NCBI RefSeq assembly: GCF_021917145.1
Contig: NC_061068.1
Location: forward strand, 4,014,932 to 4,078,931
Source of the DNA: Hypomesus transpacificus
Lineage: Eukaryota > Chordata > Actinopteri > Osmeriformes > Osmeridae
DNA: 64,000 nt
Direction of reading: 5' to 3'
In this document: positions 48,401 to 60,400 of the stretch, one piece after another
How the letters are laid out: every line of letters starts with the position of its first letter
How positions within the stretch are numbered: the first letter of the stretch is position 1
Program-made: the position numbers and the translations under genes
Notes under the pieces: model-generated
Told to the model about the DNA's origin: nothing
Seen by the model: the letters and a program-made list of their open reading frames with translations, nothing else
Database searches by the model: none

Positions 48401-51400
48401 TCCCTTGAGGTCCGCCGCAGGCCGAGACCTGAGCCCAGCCCTAGCCCAGCCCCGATCCCAACCCTCGCCCTGTTGCCATTAAGGCTGCCATTGGGGGATT
48501 AGGGCTAGGGTTAGGGTTGGAGTTCCAGACTTCCGGGACCCCTACCGTTGGTCTGATCCTGTTACCAGGCCTCCCCTGAGCTCCGCCGCAGGCCGAGACC
48601 TGAGCCCAGCCCTAGCCCAGCCCCAGCCCAGCCCCGATCCCAACCCTCGCCCTGTTGCCATTAAGGCTGCCATTGGGGGATTAGGGCTAGGGTTAGGGTT
48701 AGGGTTGGAGTTCCAGACTTCCGGGACCCCTACCGTTGGTCTGATCCTGTTACCAGTCCTCCCCTGAGCTCCGCCGCAGGCCGAGACCTGAGCCCAGCCC
48801 TAGCCCAGCCCCGATCCCAACCCTCACCCTGTTGCCATTAAGGCTGCCATTGGGGGATTAGGGCTAGGGCTAGGGTTAGGGTTGGAGTTCCAGACTTCCG
48901 GGACCCCTGCCGTTGGTCTAATCCTGTTACCAGGCCTCCCTTGAGGTCCGCCGCAGGCCGAGACCTGAGCCCAGCCCTAGCCCAGCCCCGATCCCAACCC
49001 TCGCCCTGTTGCCATTAAGGCTGCCATTGGGGGATTAGGGCTAGGGTTAGGGTTGGAGTTCCAGACTTCCGGGACCCCTACCGTTGGTCTGATCCTGTTA
49101 CCAGGCCTCCCCTGAGCTCCGCCGCAGGCCGAGACCTGAGCCCAGCCCTAGCCCAGCCCCAGCCCAGCCCCGATCCCAACCCTCGCCCTGTTGCCATTAA
49201 GGCTGCCATTGGGGGATTAGGGCTAGGGTTAGGGTTAGGGTTGGAGTTCCAGACTTCCGGGACCCCTGCCGTTGGTCTAATCCTGTTACCAGGCCTCCCT
49301 TGAGGTCCGCCGCAGGCCGAGACCTGAGCCCAGCCCTAGCCCAGCCCCGATCCCAACCCTCGCCCTGTTGCCATTAAGGCTGCCATTGGGGGATTAGGGC
49401 TAGGGTTAGGGTTGGAGTTCCAGACTTCCGGGACCCCTACCGTTGGTCTGATCCTGTTACCAGGCCTCCCCTGAGCTCCGCCGCAGGCCGAGACCTGAGC
49501 CCAGCCCTAGCCCAGCCCCAGCCCAGCCCCGATCCCAACCCTCGCCCTGTTGCCATTAAGGCTGCCATTGGGGGATTAGGGCTAGGGTTAGGGTTAGGGT
49601 TGGAGTTCCAGACTTCCGGGACCCCTACCGTTGGTCTGATCCTGTTACCAGTCCTCCCCTGAGCTCCGCCGCAGGCCGAGACCTGAGCCCAGCCCTAGCC
49701 CAGCCCCGATCCCAACCCTCACCCTGTTGCCATTAAGGCTGCCATTGGGGGATTAGGGCTAGGGCTAGGGTTAGGGTTGGAGTTCCAGACTTCCGGGACC
49801 CCTGCCGTTGGTCTAATCCTGTTACCAGGCCTCCCTTGAGGTCCGCCGCAGGCCGAGACCTGAGCCCAGCCCTAGCCCAGCCCCGATCCCAACCCTCGCC
49901 CTGTTGCCATTAAGGCTGCCATTGGGGGATTAGGGCTAGGGTTAGGGTTGGAGTTCCAGACTTCCGGGACCCCTACCGTTGGTCTGATCCTGTTACCAGG
50001 CCTCCCCTGAGCTCCGCCGCAGGCCGAGACCTGAGCCCAGCCCTAGCCCAGCCCCAGCCCAGCCCCGATCCCAACCCTCGCCCTGTTGCCATTAAGGCTG
50101 CCATTGGGGGATTAGGGCTAGGGTTAGGGTTAGGGTTGGAGTTCCAGACTTCCGGGACCCCTACCGTTGGTCTGATCCTGTTACCAGGCCTCCCCTGAGC
50201 TCCGCCGCAGGCCGAGACCTGAGCCCAGCCCTAGCCCAGCCCCGATCCCAACCCTCACCCTGTTGCCATTAAGGCTGCCATTGGGGGATTAGGGCTAGGG
50301 CTAGGGTTAGGGTTGGAGTTCCAGACTTCCGGGACCCCTGCCGTTGGTCTAATCCTGTTACCAGGCCTCCCTTGAGGTCCGCCGCAGGCCGAGACCTGAG
50401 CCCAGCCCTAGCCCAGCCCCGATCCCAACCCTCGCCCTGTTGCCATTAAGGCTGCCATTGGGGGATTAGGGCTAGGGTTAGGGTTGGAGTTCCAGACTTC
50501 CGGGACCCCTACCGTTGGTCTGATCCTGTTACCAGGCCTCCCCTGAGCTCCGCCGCAGGCCGAGACCTGAGCCCAGCCCTAGCCCAGCCCCGATCCCAAC
50601 CCTCACCCTGTTGCCATTAAGGCTGCCATTGGGGGATTACGGCTAGGGCTAGGGTTAGGGTTGGAGTTCCAGACTTCCGGGACCCCTGCCGTTGGTCTGA
50701 TCCTGTTACCAGTCCTCCCCTGAGCTCCGCCGCAGGCCGAGACCTGAGCCCAGCCCTAGCCCAGCCCCGATCCCAACCCTCACCCTGTTGCCATTAAGGC
50801 TGCCATTGGGGGATTAGGGCTAGGGCTAGGGCTAGGGTTAGGGTTGGAGTTCCAGACTTCCGGGACCCCTGCCGTTGGTCTGATCCTGTTACCAGGCCTC
50901 CCTTGAGCTCCGCCGCAGGCCCAGACCTGAGCCCAGCCCTAGCCTAGCCCAGCCCCGATCCCAACCCTCACCCTGTTGCCATTAAGGCTGCCATTGGGGG
51001 ATTAGGGCTAGGGCTAGGGTTAGGGTTGGAGTTCCAGACTTCCGGGACCCCTGCCGTTGGTCTAATCCTGTTACCAGGCCTCCCTTGAGGTCCGCCGCAG
51101 GCCGAGACCTGAGCCCAGCCCTAGCCCAGCCCCGATCCCAACCCTCGCCCTGTTGCCATTAAGGCTGCCATTGGGGGATTAGGGCTAGGGTTAGGGTTGG
51201 AGTTCCAGACTTCCGGGACCCCTACCGTTGGTCTGATCCTGTTACCAGGCCTCCCCTGAGCTCCGCCGCAGGCCGAGACCTGAGCCCAGCCCTAGCCCAG
51301 CCCCAGCCCAGCCCCGATCCCAACCCTCGCCCTGTTGCCATTAAGGCTGCCATTGGGGGATTAGGGCTAGGGTTAGGGTTAGGGTTGGAGTTCCAGACTT

Positions 51401-54400
51401 CCGGGACCCCTACCGTTGGTCTGATCCTGTTACCAGTCCTCCCCTGAGCTCCGCCGCAGGCCGAGACCTGAGCCCAGCCCTAGCCCAGCCCCGATCCCAA
51501 CCCTCACCCTGTTGCCATTAAGGCTGCCATTGGGGGATTAGGGCTAGGGCTAGGGTTAGGGTTGGAGTTCCAGACTTCCGGGACCCCTGCCGTTGGTCTA
51601 ATCCTGTTACCAGGCCTCCCTTGAGGTCCGCCGCAGGCCGAGACCTGAGCCCAGCCCTAGCCCAGCCCCGATCCCAACCCTCGCCCTGTTGCCATTAAGG
51701 CTGCCATTGGGGGATTAGGGCTAGGGTTAGGGTTGGAGTTCCAGACTTCCGGGACCCCTACCGTTGGTCTGATCCTGTTACCAGGCCTCCCCTGAGCTCC
51801 GCCGCAGGCCGAGACCTGAGCCCAGCCCTAGCCCAGCCCCAGCCCAGCCCCGATCCCAACCCTCGCCCTGTTGCCATTAAGGCTGCCATTGGGGGATTAG
51901 GGCTAGGGTTAGGGTTAGGGTTGGAGTTCCAGACTTCCGGGACCCCTGCCGTTGGTCTAATCCTGTTACCAGGCCTCCCTTGAGGTCCGCCGCAGGCCGA
52001 GACCTGAGCCCAGCCCTAGCCCAGCCCCGATCCCAACCCTCGCCCTGTTGCCATTAAGGCTGCCATTGGGGGATTAGGGCTAGGGTTAGGGTTGGAGTTC
52101 CAGACTTCCGGGACCCCTACCGTTGGTCTGATCCTGTTACCAGGCCTCCCCTGAGCTCCGCCGCAGGCCGAGACCTGAGCCCAGCCCTAGCCCAGCCCCA
52201 GCCCAGCCCCGATCCCAACCCTCGCCCTGTTGCCATTAAGGCTGCCATTGGGGGATTAGGGCTAGGGTTAGGGTTAGGGTTGGAGTTCCAGACTTCCGGG
52301 ACCCCTACCGTTGGTCTGATCCTGTTACCAGTCCTCCCCTGAGCTCCGCCGCAGGCCGAGACCTGAGCCCAGCCCTAGCCCAGCCCCGATCCCAACCCTC
52401 ACCCTGTTGCCATTAAGGCTGCCATTGGGGGATTAGGGCTAGGGCTAGGGTTAGGGTTGGAGTTCCAGACTTCCGGGACCCCTGCCGTTGGTCTAATCCT
52501 GTTACCAGGCCTCCCTTGAGGTCCGCCGCAGGCCGAGACCTGAGCCCAGCCCTAGCCCAGCCCCGATCCCAACCCTCGCCCTGTTGCCATTAAGGCTGCC
52601 ATTGGGGGATTAGGGCTAGGGTTAGGGTTGGAGTTCCAGACTTCCGGGACCCCTACCGTTGGTCTGATCCTGTTACCAGGCCTCCCCTGAGCTCCGCCGC
52701 AGGCCGAGACCTGAGCCCAGCCCTAGCCCAGCCCCGATCCCAACCCTCGCCCTGTTGCCATTAAGGCTGCCATTGGGGGATTAGGGCTAGGGTTAGGGTT
52801 GGAGTTCCAGACTTCCGGGACCCCTACCGTTGGTCTGATCCTGTTACCAGGCCTCCCCTGAGCTCCGCCGCAGGCCGAGACCTGAGCCCAGCCCTAGCCC
52901 AGCCCCAGCCCAGCCCCGATCCCAACCCTCGCCCTGTTGCCATTAAGGCTGCCATTGGGGGATTAGGGCTAGGGTTAGGGTTAGGGTTGGAGTTCCAGAC
53001 TTCCGGGACCCCTACCGTTGGTCTGATCCTGTTACCAGTCCTCCCCTGAGCTCCGCCGCAGGCCGAGACCTGAGCCCAGCCCTAGCCCAGCCCCGATCCC
53101 AACCCTCACCCTGTTGCCATTAAGGCTGCCATTGGGGGATTAGGGCTAGGGCTAGGGTTAGGGTTGGAGTTCCAGACTTCCGGGACCCCTGCCGTTGGTC
53201 TAATCCTGTTACCAGGCCTCCCTTGAGGTCCGCCGCAGGCCGAGACCTGAGCCCAGCCCTAGCCCAGCCCCGATCCCAACCCTCGCCCTGTTGCCATTAA
53301 GGCTGCCATTGGGGGATTAGGGCTAGGGTTAGGGTTGGAGTTCCAGACTTCCGGGACCCCTACCGTTGGTCTGATCCTGTTACCAGGCCTCCCCTGAGCT
53401 CCGCCGCAGGCCGAGACCTGAGCCCAGCCCTAGCCCAGCCCCAGCCCAGCCCCGATCCCAACCCTCGCCCTGTTGCCATTAAGGCTGCCATTGGGGGATT
53501 AGGGCTAGGGTTAGGGTTAGGGTTGGAGTTCCAGACTTCCGGGACCCCTGCCGTTGGTCTAATCCTGTTACCAGGCCTCCCTTGAGGTCCGCCGCAGGCC
53601 GAGACCTGAGCCCAGCCCTAGCCCAGCCCCGATCCCAACCCTCGCCCTGTTGCCATTAAGGCTGCCATTGGGGGATTAGGGCTAGGGTTAGGGTTGGAGT
53701 TCCAGACTTCCGGGACCCCTACCGTTGGTCTGATCCTGTTACCAGGCCTCCCCTGAGCTCCGCCGCAGGCCGAGACCTGAGCCCAGCCCTAGCCCAGCCC
53801 CAGCCCAGCCCCGATCCCAACCCTCGCCCTGTTGCCATTAAGGCTGCCATTGGGGGATTAGGGCTAGGGTTAGGGTTAGGGTTGGAGTTCCAGACTTCCG
53901 GGACCCCTACCGTTGGTCTGATCCTGTTACCAGTCCTCCCCTGAGCTCCGCCGCAGGCCGAGACCTGAGCCCAGCCCTAGCCCAGCCCCGATCCCAACCC
54001 TCACCCTGTTGCCATTAAGGCTGCCATTGGGGGATTAGGGCTAGGGCTAGGGTTAGGGTTGGAGTTCCAGACTTCCGGGACCCCTGCCGTTGGTCTAATC
54101 CTGTTACCAGGCCTCCCTTGAGGTCCGCCGCAGGCCGAGACCTGAGCCCAGCCCTAGCCCAGCCCCGATCCCAACCCTCGCCCTGTTGCCATTAAGGCTG
54201 CCATTGGGGGATTAGGGCTAGGGTTAGGGTTGGAGTTCCAGACTTCCGGGACCCCTACCGTTGGTCTGATCCTGTTACCAGGCCTCCCCTGAGCTCCGCC
54301 GCAGGCCGAGACCTGAGCCCAGCCCTAGCCCAGCCCCAGCCCAGCCCCGATCCCAACCCTCGCCCTGTTGCCATTAAGGCTGCCATTGGGGGATTAGGGC

Positions 54401-57400
54401 TAGGGTTAGGGTTAGGGTTGGAGTTCCAGACTTCCGGGACCCCTACCGTTGGTCTGATCCTGTTACCAGGCCTCCCCTGAGCTCCGCCGCAGGCCGAGAC
54501 CTGAGCCCAGCCCTAGCCCAGCCCCGATCCCAACCCTCACCCTGTTGCCATTAAGGCTGCCATTGGGGGATTAGGGCTAGGGTTAGGGTTGGTGTTCCAG
54601 ACTTCCGGGACCCCTACCGTTGGTCTGATCCTGTTACCAGGCCTCCCTTGAGCTCCGCCGCAGGCCCAGACCTGAGCCCAGCCCTAGCCTAGCCCAGCCC
54701 CGATCCCAACCCTCACCCTGTTGCCATCAAGGCTGCCATTGGGGGATTAGGGCTAGGGCTAGGGTTAGGGTTGGAGTTCCAGACTTCCGGGACCCCTGCC
54801 GTTGGTCTAATCCTGTTACCAGGCCTCCCTTGAGGTCCGCCGCAGGCCGAGACCTGAGCCCAGCCCTAGCCCAGCCCCGATCCCAACCCTCGCCCTGTTG
54901 CCATTAAGGCTGCCATTGGGGGATTAGGGCTAGGGTTAGGGTTGGAGTTCCAGACTTCCGGGACCCCTACCGTTGGTCTGATCCTGTTACCAGGCCTCCC
55001 CTGAGCTCCGCCGCAGGCCGAGACTTGAGCCCAGCCCTAGCCCAGCCCCGATCCCAACCCTCACCCTGTTGCCATTAAGGCTGCCATTGGGGGATTACGG
55101 CTAGGGCTAGGGTTAGGGTTGGAGTTCCAGACTTCCGGGACCCCTGCCGTTGGTCTGATCCTGTTACCAGTCCTCCCCTGAGCTCCGCCGCAGGCCGAGA
55201 CCTGAGCCCAGCCCTAGCCCAGCCCCGATCCCAACCCTCACCCTGTTGCCATTAAGGCTGCCATTGGGGGATTAGGGCTAGGGCTAGGGCTAGGGTTAGG
55301 GTTGGAGTTCCAGACTTCCGGGACCCCTGCCGTTGGTCTGATCCTGTTACCAGGCCTCCCTTGAGCTCCGCCGCAGGCCCAGACCTGAGCCCAGCCCTAG
55401 CCTAGCCCAGCCCCGATCCCAACCCTCACCCTGTTGCCATTAAGGCTGCCATTGGGGGATTAGGGCTAGGGCTAGGGTTAGGGTTGGAGTTCCAGACTTC
55501 CGGGACCCCTGCCGTTGGTCTAATCCTGTTACCAGGCCTCCCTTGAGGTCCGCCGCAGGCCGAGACCTGAGCCCAGCCCTAGCCCAGCCCCGATCCCAAC
55601 CCTCGCCCTGTTGCCATGAAGGCTGCCATTGGGGGATTAGGGCTAGGGTTAGGGTTGGAGTTCCAGACTTCCGGGACCCCTACCGTTGGTCTGATCCTGT
55701 TACCAGGCCTCCCCTGACCTCCGCCGCAGGCCGAGACCTAAGCCCAGCCCTAGCCCACCCCCAGCCCAGCCCCGATCCCAACCCTAGCCCTGTTGCCATT
55801 AAAGCTGCCATTGGGGGATTAGGGCTAGGGTTAGGGTTGGAGTTCCAGACTTCCGGGACCCCTACCGTTGGTCTGATCCTGTTACCAGGCCTCCCCTGAG
55901 CTCCGCCGCAGGCCGAGACCTGAGCCCAGCCCTAGCCCAGCCCCGATCCCAACCCTCACCCTGTTGCCATTAAGGCTGCCATTGGGGGATTACGGCTAGG
56001 GCTAGGGTTAGGGTTGGAGTTCCAGACTTCCGGGACCCCTGCCGTTGGTCTAATCCTGTTACCAGGCCTCCCTTGAGGTCCGCCGCAGGCCGAGACCTGA
56101 GCCCAGCCCTAGCCCAGCCCCGATCCCAACCCTCGCCCTGTTGCCATTAAGGCTGCCATTGGGGGATTAGGGCTAGGGTTAGGGTTGGAGTTCCAGACTT
56201 CCGGGACCCCTACCGTTGGTCTGATCCTGTTACCAGGCCTCCCCTGAGCTCCGCCGCAGGCCGAGACCTGAGCCCAGCCCTAGCCCAGCCCCGATCCCAA
56301 CCCTCACCCTGTTGCCATTAAGGCTGCCATTGGGGGATTACGGCTAGGGCTAGGGTTAGGGTTGGAGTTCCAGACTTCCGGGACCCCTACCGTTGGTCTG
56401 ATCCTGTTACCAGGCCTCCCTTGAGCTCCGCCGCAGGCCCAGACCTGAGCCCAGCCCTAGCCTAGCCCAGCCCCGATCCCAACCCTCACCCTGTTGCCAT
56501 TAAGGCTGCCATTGGGGGATTAGGGCTAGGGCTAGGGTTAGGGTTGGAGTTCCAGACTTCCGGGACCCCTGCCGTTGGTCTAATCCTGTTACCAGGCCTC
56601 CCTTGAGGTCCGCCGCAGGCCGAGACCTGAGCCCAGCCCTAGCCCAGCCCCGATCCCAACCCTCGCCCTGTTGCCATTAAGGCTGCCATTGGGGGATTAG
56701 GGCTAGGGTTAGGGTTGGAGTTCCAGACTTCCGGGACCCCTACCGTTGGTCTGATCCTGTTACCAGGCCTCCCCTGAGCTCCGCCGCAGGCCGAGACCTG
56801 AGCCCAGCCCTAGCCCAGCCCCGATCCCAACCCTCACCCTGTTGCCATTAAGGCTGCCATTGGGGGATTACGGCTAGGGCTAGGGTTAGGGTTGGAGTTC
56901 CAGACTTCCGGGACCCCTGCCGTTGGTCTGATCCTGTTACCAGTCCTCCCCTGAGCTCCGCCGCAGGCCGAGACCTGAGCCCAGCCCTAGCCCAGCCCCG
57001 ATCCCAACCCTCACCCTGTTGCCATTAAGGCTGCCATTGGGGGATTAGGGCTAGGGCTAGGGCTAGGGTTAGGGTTGGAGTTCCAGACTTCCGGGACCCC
57101 TGCCGTTGGTCTGATCCTGTTACCAGGCCTCCCTTGAGCTCCGCCGCAGGCCCAGACCTGAGCCCAGCCCTAGCCTAGCCCAGCCCCGATCCCAACCCTC
57201 ACCCTGTTGCCATTAAGGCTGCCATTGGGGGATTAGGGCTAGGGCTAGGGTTAGGGTTGGAGTTCCAGACTTCCGGGACCCCTGCCGTTGGTCTAATCCT
57301 GTTACCAGGCCTCCCTTGAGGTCCGCCGCAGGCCGAGACCTGAGCCCAGCCCTAGCCCAGCCCCGATCCCAACCCTCGCCCTGTTGCCATTAAGGCTGCC

Positions 57401-60400
57401 ATTGGGGGATTAGGGCTAGGGTTAGGGTTGGAGTTCCAGACTTCCGGGACCCCTACCGTTGGTCTGATCCTGTTACCAGGCCTCCCCTGAGCTCCGCCGC
57501 AGGCCGAGACCTGAGCCCAGCCCTAGCCCAGCCCCGATCCCAACCCTCACCCTGTTGCCATTAAGGCTGCCATTGGGGGATTAGGGCTAGGGCTAGGGTT
57601 AGGGTTGGAGTTCCAGACTTCCGGGACCCCTGCCGTTGGTCTGATCCTGTTACCAGGCCTCCCTTGAGCTCCGCCGCAGGCCCAGACCTGAGCCCAGCCC
57701 TAGCCTAGCCCAGCCCCGATCCCAACCCTCACCCTGTTGCCATTAAGGCTGCCATTGGGGGATTAGGGCTAGGGCTAGGGTTAGGGTTGGAGTTCCAGAC
57801 TTCCGGGACCCCTGCCGTTGGTCTAATTCTGTTACCAGGCCTCCCTTGAGGTCCGCCGCAGGCCGAGACCTGAGCCCAGCCCTAGCCTAGCCCAGCCCCG
57901 ATCCCAACCCTCGCCCTGTTGCCATTAAGGCTGCCATTGGGGGATTAGGGCTAGGGCTAGGGTTAGGGTTGGAGTTCCAGACTTCCGGGACCCCTACCGT
58001 TGGTCTGATCCTGTTACCAGGCCTCCCCTGACCTCCGCCGCAGGCCGAGACCTAAGCCCAGCCCTAGCCCACCCCCAGCCCAGCCCCGATCCCAACCCTA
58101 GCCCTGTTGCCATTAAAGCTGCCATTGGGGGATTAGGGCTAGGGTTAGGGTTGGAGTTCCAGACTTCCGGGACCCCTACCGTTGGTCTGATCCTGTTACC
58201 AGGCCTCCCCTGAGCTCCGCCGCAGGCCGAGACCTGAGCCCAGCCCTAGCCCAGCCCCGATCCCAACCCTCACCCTGTTGCCATTAAGGCTGCCATTGGG
58301 GGATTACGGCTAGGGCTAGGGTTAGGGTTGGAGTTCCAGACTTCCGGGACCCCTGCCGTTGGTCTAATCCTGTTACCAGGCCTCCCTTGAGGTCCGCCGC
58401 AGGCCGAGACCTGAGCCCAGCCCTAGCCCAGCCCCGATCCCAACCCTCGCCCTGTTGCCATTAAGGCTGCCATTGGGGGATTAGGGCTAGGGTTAGGGTT
58501 GGAGTTCCAGACTTCCGGGACCCCTACCGTTGGTCTGATCCTGTTACCAGGCCTCCCCTGAGCTCCGCCGCAGGCCGAGACCTGAGCCCAGCCCTAGCCC
58601 AGCCCCGATCCCAACCCTCACCCTGTTGCCATTAAGGCTGCCATTGGGGGATTACGGCTAGGGCTAGGGTTAGGGTTGGAGTTCCAGACTTCCGGGACCC
58701 CTACCGTTGGTCTGATCCTGTTACCAGGCCTCCCTTGAGCTCCGCCGCAGGCCCAGACCTGAGCCCAGCCCTAGCCTAGCCCAGCCCCGATCCCAACCCT
58801 CACCCTGTTGCCATTAAGGCTGCCATTGGGGGATTAGGGCTAGGGCTAGGGTTAGGGTTGGAGTTCCAGACTTCCGGGACCCCTGCCGTTGGTCTAATCC
58901 TGTTACCAGGCCTCCCTTGAGGTCCGCCGCAGGCCGAGACCTGAGCCCAGCCCTAGCCCAGCCCCGATCCCAACCCTCGCCCTGTTGCCATTAAGGCTGC
59001 CATTGGGGGATTAGGGCTAGGGTTAGGGTTGGAGTTCCAGACTTCCGGGACCCCTACCGTTGGTCTGATCCTGTTACCAGGCCTCCCCTGAGCTCCGCCG
59101 CAGGCCGAGACCTGAGCCCAGCCCTAGCCCAGCCCCGATCCCAACCCTCACCCTGTTGCCATTAAGGCTGCCATTGGGGGATTACGGCTAGGGCTAGGGT
59201 TAGGGTTGGAGTTCCAGACTTCCGGGACCCCTGCCGTTGGTCTGATCCTGTTACCAGTCCTCCCCTGAGCTCCGCCGCAGGCCGAGACCTGAGCCCAGCC
59301 CTAGCCCAGCCCCGATCCCAACCCTCACCCTGTTGCCATTAAGGCTGCCATTGGGGGATTAGGGCTAGGGCTAGGGCTAGGGTTAGGGTTGGAGTTCCAG
59401 ACTTCCGGGACCCCTGCCGTTGGTCTGATCCTGTTACCAGGCCTCCCTTGAGCTCCGCCGCAGGCCCAGACCTGAGCCCAGCCCTAGCCTAGCCCAGCCC
59501 CGATCCCAACCCTCACCCTGTTGCCATTAAGGCTGCCATTGGGGGATTAGGGCTAGGGCTAGGGTTAGGGTTGGAGTTCCAGACTTCCGGGACCCCTGCC
59601 GTTGGTCTAATCCTGTTACCAGGCCTCCCTTGAGGTCCGCCGCAGGCCGAGACCTGAGCCCAGCCCTAGCCCAGCCCCGATCCCAACCCTCGCCCTGTTG
59701 CCATTAAGGCTGCCATTGGGGGATTAGGGCTAGGGTTAGGGTTGGAGTTCCAGACTTCCGGGACCCCTACCGTTGGTCTGATCCTGTTACCAGGCCTCCC
59801 CTGAGCTCCGCCGCAGGCCGAGACCTGAGCCCAGCCCTAGCCCAGCCCCGATCCCAACCCTCACCCTGTTGCCATTAAGGCTGCCATTGGGGGATTAGGG
59901 CTAGGGCTAGGGTTAGGGTTGGAGTTCCAGACTTCCGGGACCCCTGCCGTTGGTCTGATCCTGTTACCAGGCCTCCCTTGAGCTCCGCCGCAGGCCCAGA
60001 CCTGAGCCCAGCCCTAGCCTAGCCCAGCCCCGATCCCAACCCTCACCCTGTTGCCATTAAGGCTGCCATTGGGGGATTAGGGCTAGGGCTAGGGTTAGGG
60101 TTGGAGTTCCAGACTTCCGGGACCCCTGCCGTTGGTCTAATTCTGTTACCAGGCCTCCCTTGAGGTCCGCCGCAGGCCGAGACCTGAGCCCAGCCCTAGC
60201 CCAGCCCCGATCCCAACCCTCGCCCTGTTGCCATTAAGGCTGCCATTGGGGGATTAGGGCTAGGGTTAGGGTTGGAGTTCCAGACTTCCGGGACCCCTAC
60301 CGTTGGTCTGATCCTGTTACCAGGCCTCCCCTGAGCTCCGCCGCAGGCCGAGACCTGAGCCCAGCCCTAGCCCAGCCCCAGCCCAGCCCCGATTCCAACC

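Noticed and set aside
55543..55899. Open frames through the satellite, including one of 118 codons
   Set aside because: The 177-bp monomer is divisible by three, so a stop-free frame repeats by chance. The peptide is a translated monomer with no family resemblance.
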